Shown: piece after piece, positions 60,715 through 64,000 of the stretch | Layout of the letters: the number at the start of each line of letters is the position of its first letter | Numbering within the stretch: position 1 is the stretch's first letter | NCBI RefSeq assembly: GCF_002261225.1 | Contig: NZ_NEVM01000005.1 | Coordinates: 1,054,001-1,118,000 of the forward strand | Reading direction: 5' to 3' | Length of the DNA: 64,000 nucleotides | DNA from: Bordetella genomosp. 10 | GTDB lineage: Bacteria; Pseudomonadota; Gammaproteobacteria; Burkholderiales; Burkholderiaceae_B | The notes under the pieces: generated by a model | What the model saw: only the letters and a program-made list of their open reading frames with translations | Told to the model about the DNA's origin: nothing | Database searches by the model: none | Made by a program: the position numbers and the translations under genes

Positions 60715-61977
60715 ATGCCCCTGCCGGACCTGGCCGCCGGCCGGCCCGAGCCGGGGGGCGCCTGCGTCGTCTGCGCCGGCCTGCAAGGCAGCGAGCAGCG
60801 CTACGTGGCCAGCGTGCTGAATCGCCGGACGACGCCCGAGCGCGTGGCCGAGTCGCTGACCGGCAGCCTGGGTTTCTGCGGCCATCACACCGCGGCGCTG
60901 CGGCACGCGCTGGAGGACAGTGCCCGGTTCCGCGCGGCGGCCGGCATGGCGGCCGGCTGGCTGGCGCGCATGGTGGCCGACACCCGCGTCTACGGCGAAA
61001 GGCTGAACGAGATCCTGTTCCGCTCGCGCGACGCCTGTCCCGCCTGCCTTCATCGGCGCCGGCTGGAAGGCAGGCTGCTGGCGCGCGTGCTGCGCGGCGC
61101 GCCGGCGTCCAGGCGGCAGTTGACGAACCACCTGGATGGCCAGCTATGCCTGAACCATCTTCATGCCATGACGCCGCACCTGCTGTCGGCCGGGCTGCCG
61201 CCCGTTGCCGGCCAGGCCTTCAAGCGGGCCGCCGACAGGCTCAGGCGCCAGTATCCGTTATGGGACATGGACGGATGCGCGCATCCGCCCGCGCCGCCCG
61301 CCGCCCTGGCGACGCAGCGCATGGCGCTGGCGGCGTCCATCGGCCTGAGCTGCCACGTGCCGCGGACCGATCTCGCTCGTCTCCGGCAAGAAGCGCCGGC
61401 CCGCGCCTGCGTGGTCTGCGACGCGGTGCTCGCGGCGCGCGACCAATGGCGCACCAGGCTGGCCCGGACCATCGAACTCGGCTACCCGCTGCGCCTGGCC
61501 GCGCCCTCGTGTCCCTGCCACGTGGTGGGCTGCCTGCTGGACGGATCGGCCGCGGCCGGGCATGCCGCCTGGAGCCGGTTCCTGCAAGCGGACAACCGGC
61601 CGGCCAAGACCGATGGCGGGTCCGAGGCCGCGCCCGCGCCGCCGCCCCGCCAGCGCAAGGGCGCCAGTTGGCATCTCGAACGTCCGGACGCCGCGGACCG
61701 CGAAGGACGGCCCGATCGCTACCTGGCCGCCCTGGGCGCCTCCTGCCCCGCCTGCGGCGCGGACGACGTCGCGCGCATGCGCGCCGTATTGCGTTATATC
61801 GCCGAATACCGCGCCCCGGCCGACGGCGATCCGCCGCTCTGCATGAAGCACTTCGCGGAAGCGTATATTCTCGAATCGAGAGGCACGCTGCGCGAGGACC
61901 TGGCGCAACGCCGCATGGCGACCTTGCAGGCGCAGGCCGAGCAGTGGCCGGTGCGGGCATTCGGGCGGTTTTCATGA
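60715..61977 (+). CDS. Unrecognised protein with four CxxC...CxxH modules
   Basis: About 420 residues; no family recognised. Four modules repeat, each CxxC followed after 32-38 residues by CxxH: C17/C20 with CGHH 55-58; CPAC 108-111 with CLNH 145-148; CVVC 232-235 with CPCH 266-269; CPAC 344-347 with CMKH 376-379. This is a classic zinc-site pattern. Arg-rich helices lie between modules (RLEGRLLARVLRGAPASRRQ). No signal peptide. It starts three bases after crcB; ATG 60697 (six residues longer, overlapping crcB) is an alternative. It lies between crcB and ppa, so it is under riboswitch 6. Confidence 0.75.
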   Translation: MPLPDLAAGRPEPGGACVVCAGLQGSEQRYVASVLNRRTTPERVAESLTGSLGFCGHHTAALRHALEDSARFRAAAGMAAGWLARMVADTRVYGERLNEILFRSRDACPACLHRRRLEGRLLARVLRGAPASRRQLTNHLDGQLCLNHLHAMTPHLLSAGLPPVAGQAFKRAADRLRRQYPLWDMDGCAHPPAPPAALATQRMALAASIGLSCHVPRTDLARLRQEAPARACVVCDAVLAARDQWRTRLARTIELGYPLRLAAPSCPCHVVGCLLDGSAAAGHAAWSRFLQADNRPAKTDGGSEAAPAPPPRQRKGASWHLERPDAADREGRPDRYLAALGASCPACGADDVARMRAVLRYIAEYRAPADGDPPLCMKHFAEAYILESRGTLREDLAQRRMATLQAQAEQWPVRAFGRFS

Positions 61978-62020
61978 CGGCGCGAGGCCTTTTTTTTCAT
62001 AACCCGGAGGACAACCGACC

Positions 62021-62554
62021 ATGGACTTCAACACTATCCCGGCAGGCGACGACGTTACCCAGGCCTTCAACGCCATCATCGAAATCCCGGCCGACGGCCT
62101 GCCCGTCAAGTACGAGGCGGACAAGGCATTGAACGTCATCCGGGTCGACCGCTTCCTGAGCACCAGCATGCAGTATCCGGTGAACTACGGTTTCGTGCCG
62201 GGCACCCTGTCGCGCGACGGCGATCCGGTCGACGTACTGGTGGTGACGCCCTATCCGATCATGGCCGGCGCGCTGGTGCAATGCCGGCCTATCGGCCTGA
62301 TGAAGATGACCGACGAGGCGGGCGAGGACGCCAAGGTCATCGCCGTGCCGATCGACCGGGTCTGCGCAGCGACCTCGGACATCACCGACCTGAAGGGACT
62401 GCCGAAGGCGCTGGTGGCGCGCATCGAGCACTTCTTCTGCCAGTACAAGGCGCTAGAGCCGGGCAAGTGGGTGCGCTTCGAGGGCTGGGGCGGCAAGGAA
62501 GAGGCGCAGAAGGAATTGCTCGATGGCGTGGCGGCCTATGGGCGCCATGAATAG
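62021..62554 (+). CDS. ppa: Inorganic pyrophosphatase, family I
   Basis: A 177-residue soluble PPase. The Mg-binding signature DGDPVDVLVV is intact, with KYEADKALNVIRVDRFLSTS and YGFVPGTLSRDG. It hydrolyses PPi to phosphate. Family I PPases are strongly inhibited by fluoride, so a copy in the crcB operon makes sense as enzyme replacement. A GGAGG ribosome site precedes ATG 62021, 43 bases after the CxxC-module gene. Whether this is the only ppa of the genome cannot be told here. Confidence 0.96.
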   Translation: MDFNTIPAGDDVTQAFNAIIEIPADGLPVKYEADKALNVIRVDRFLSTSMQYPVNYGFVPGTLSRDGDPVDVLVVTPYPIMAGALVQCRPIGLMKMTDEAGEDAKVIAVPIDRVCAATSDITDLKGLPKALVARIEHFFCQYKALEPGKWVRFEGWGGKEEAQKELLDGVAAYGRHE

Positions 62555-62555
62555 C

Positions 62556-62581
62556 CCCCGGCTTATCCGCGGCAACCGGGG
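62556..62581. terminator. Weak hairpin after ppa
   Basis: CCCCGG and CCGGGG form a 6-bp stem with a 14-base loop two bases after the ppa stop. No T-run. It may reduce read-through into the HIT gene. Confidence 0.35.
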
Positions 62582-62670
62582 CGCTTGAAAACCGGGACGT
62601 TCGGAGCGAACGACCGAACGGCGCGCGTCCGGCAGGCACATGCAGAAGAATGGTCATGGAGAAGAATGGC

Positions 62671-63090
62671 ATGGCATACGATCCCGACAACATCTTCGCC
62701 CGCATCCTGCGCGGCACGTCGCCGTGCATTCCCGTCTACGAGGACGAGGAAACGCTCGCCTTCATGGACATCATGCCGGAGGCGGAAGGACACGTCCTGG
62801 TCGTTCCCAAGGAACCGGCCGAGACGCTGTTCGACCTGTCGGAACGCGGCGCCCAGGCATGCATCCGCACCACGCGGCTGATCGGGATCGCGGTGAAAAA
62901 GGCGCTCGGCAAGCCCGGCGTCTACATCTCCCAACTGAACGGCGCGGAGGCCGGCCAGACGGTGCCGCACTGCCATTTCCACGTCATCCCCTGCACCGCG
63001 GAGACCACCTACCACCCCCACGCCACCGTGCGCGCCGACGACGAGGAACTGCGCGAGATCGCGGCCCGCATCCGCGCCTGCCTGGCGTAG
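62671..63090 (+). CDS. HIT-family nucleotide hydrolase
   Basis: A 139-residue Hint-type protein. The triad motif is QTVPHCHFHVIPC (HxHxH), after DIMPEAEGHVLVVPKEPAET. It cleaves adenosine phosphoramidates or similar. ATG 62671 has GGAG nine bases upstream; ATG 62650 is a longer option. It lies 116 bases after ppa; membership of the fluoride operon is possible but unproven. Confidence 0.9.
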   Translation: MAYDPDNIFARILRGTSPCIPVYEDEETLAFMDIMPEAEGHVLVVPKEPAETLFDLSERGAQACIRTTRLIGIAVKKALGKPGVYISQLNGAEAGQTVPHCHFHVIPCTAETTYHPHATVRADDEELREIAARIRACLA

Positions 63091-63103
63091 CGCCGCCTTC
63101 CCC

Positions 63104-64000
63104 CTACTCGGCCTCGGCCCGGCCGTCGCGTCCGGCCCGCGCCAGCGCGAGCGTCCCGATCGCCATCGCCGCCGCGGCCAGGCCGAAGCCCAGGACCGGC
63201 GACACGGCCGACCACGCGAGGCCCACGACGGCGCTGGAGACGAACCGCGCCGCGCCGTTGACCGTCCCCAGCGCGCCATAGCACGACGCAAGCGTGTCCG
63301 GCGGGACCATTTCCGCGGTCACGGTCGCTTCGAGGGCCTCCTGGATCGCGGCGTAGAGTCCCGCGGCGAAGAAGATGACGGCAAGCAGCGGCAGGCGATC
63401 GACATGCAGCCAGAACGCGGCGGCGGTCAACAAGGCCGTCAACGCGCCGAGCGCATAGCCGGCGGCCAGCGTCGCCGCGTGGCCATGGCGATCGGCCAGG
63501 CATCCGACCGGATAGGACACGATGGCCTGCACGACGTTGCGCCCCGCGTACAGCAGGCCCGCCGCCTGCGCCGCCTCGATGACGCCGCGCGACGGCGCCA
63601 GCAAGGCGGTGGCCGCCAGGATCAGCAGGCTGTGCGAGAAGTCGCCGGCGCCGAAAATGCCCACGGCGCCCAGATAGCGCTTGAAGCGGACCGGCAGGCC
63701 GCGCAAGGTCCCGAAGAAGGTCAAGGCGGGATTCGGCGACCGCTCGGGGTCCCGGACCAGCGCCAGGAAAGCCAGCACCGCGAGCGCGCCCGGAATGACG
63801 GACAACCAGAGCACGAACCGGAAAGGCCCCGCTACGCCATCCCAGTGCAGCCGCTGCGCCCACCCGAGCAACGCCACACCGAGCAAGGGTCCGAGGACCG
63901 CGCCCACCGTGTCGGCCGCGCGATGAAACCCGAAGGCGCGGCCCCGCGTCCCGGGCGCGACGGCCTGGATCACGATGGCGTCGCGCAAGGGGCCGCGCAG
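63104..64000 (-). CDS. MFS transporter, C-terminal part (cut by window edge)
   Basis: The last 298 codons of a major facilitator transporter; the N-terminus is beyond the window. Visible are RGRAFGFHRAADTVGAVLGP, VVQAIVSYPVGCLADRHGHA and six or more hydrophobic segments. The RGRAFG-HR-ADT motif is typical of a drug/sugar-type MFS group. It is convergent with the HIT gene; stops are 13 bases apart. Confidence 0.85.
   Translation of the reverse strand: MRGPLRDAIVIQAVAPGTRGRAFGFHRAADTVGAVLGPLLGVALLGWAQRLHWDGVAGPFRFVLWLSVIPGALAVLAFLALVRDPERSPNPALTFFGTLRGLPVRFKRYLGAVGIFGAGDFSHSLLILAATALLAPSRGVIEAAQAAGLLYAGRNVVQAIVSYPVGCLADRHGHAATLAAGYALGALTALLTAAAFWLHVDRLPLLAVIFFAAGLYAAIQEALEATVTAEMVPPDTLASCYGALGTVNGAARFVSSAVVGLAWSAVSPVLGFGLAAAAMAIGTLALARAGRDGRAEAE

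Overview
The window reads as chromosomal DNA of a GC-rich betaproteobacterium, most likely the Alcaligenaceae (Bordetella/Achromobacter group). The evidence is dense high-GC coding, a Bug-type tricarboxylate binding protein beside several MmgE/PrpD genes, and the gene families present. I see no insertion sequence, prophage, CRISPR array or rRNA operon. There is one tRNA gene, tRNA-Arg(ACG).

Layout. (1) 1-15495 is an exopolysaccharide locus of the Wzx/Wzy type. Export genes wza-wzc run leftward. A long rightward run encodes the initiating phosphoglycosyltransferase, GDP-mannose and GDP-fucose synthesis (gmm, manC, gmd, fcl), flippase, polymerase, four glycosyltransferases and an acyltransferase. 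(2) 15500-19570 holds two LuxR/NarL-type regulators whose receiver domains lack the phospho-acceptor Asp, an AT-rich spacer with palindromes, and a GINT1-like protein. (3) 19799-23609 is a two-component system divergent from exported MsrB and MsrA. (4) 23653-31463 is a catabolic cluster: Bug protein, FAD dehydrogenase, three MmgE/PrpD paralogues and a GntR/FCD regulator. (5) 31600-42966 is mixed: katG with an OxyR-like site, tRNA-Arg, a TPP enzyme, a Na+/H+ antiporter, a PHB-depolymerase-like esterase with a PhaR-like box, and a DMT transporter.

(6) 42985-62554 is the remarkable part, a fluoride-response island. Six separate copies of the fluoride (crcB-motif) riboswitch lie within about 15 kb, each at the head of a gene or operon: (a) the CLC-F fluoride/H+ antiporter plus two DUF190 proteins; (b) a tandem pair of MutS-like ATPases; (c) a 45-residue membrane peptide not previously obvious, a third DUF190 protein and a histidine phosphatase; (d) an unrecognised 192-residue protein whose ribosome binding site sits in a hairpin; (e) a six-gene energy-converting-hydrogenase-related (Ehr) complex whose large subunit has lost the NiFe cysteines; (f) the Fluc/CrcB fluoride channel, an unrecognised protein with four CxxC...CxxH modules, and inorganic pyrophosphatase, a classical fluoride target.

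Together these genes suggest a layered fluoride response: two kinds of export, replacement of an inhibited enzyme, and poorly understood stress functions (membrane energetics, MutS-like ATPases, new small proteins). The riboswitch links are read directly from sequence. The roles of the non-transport genes are inference. The window ends inside an MFS transporter gene.
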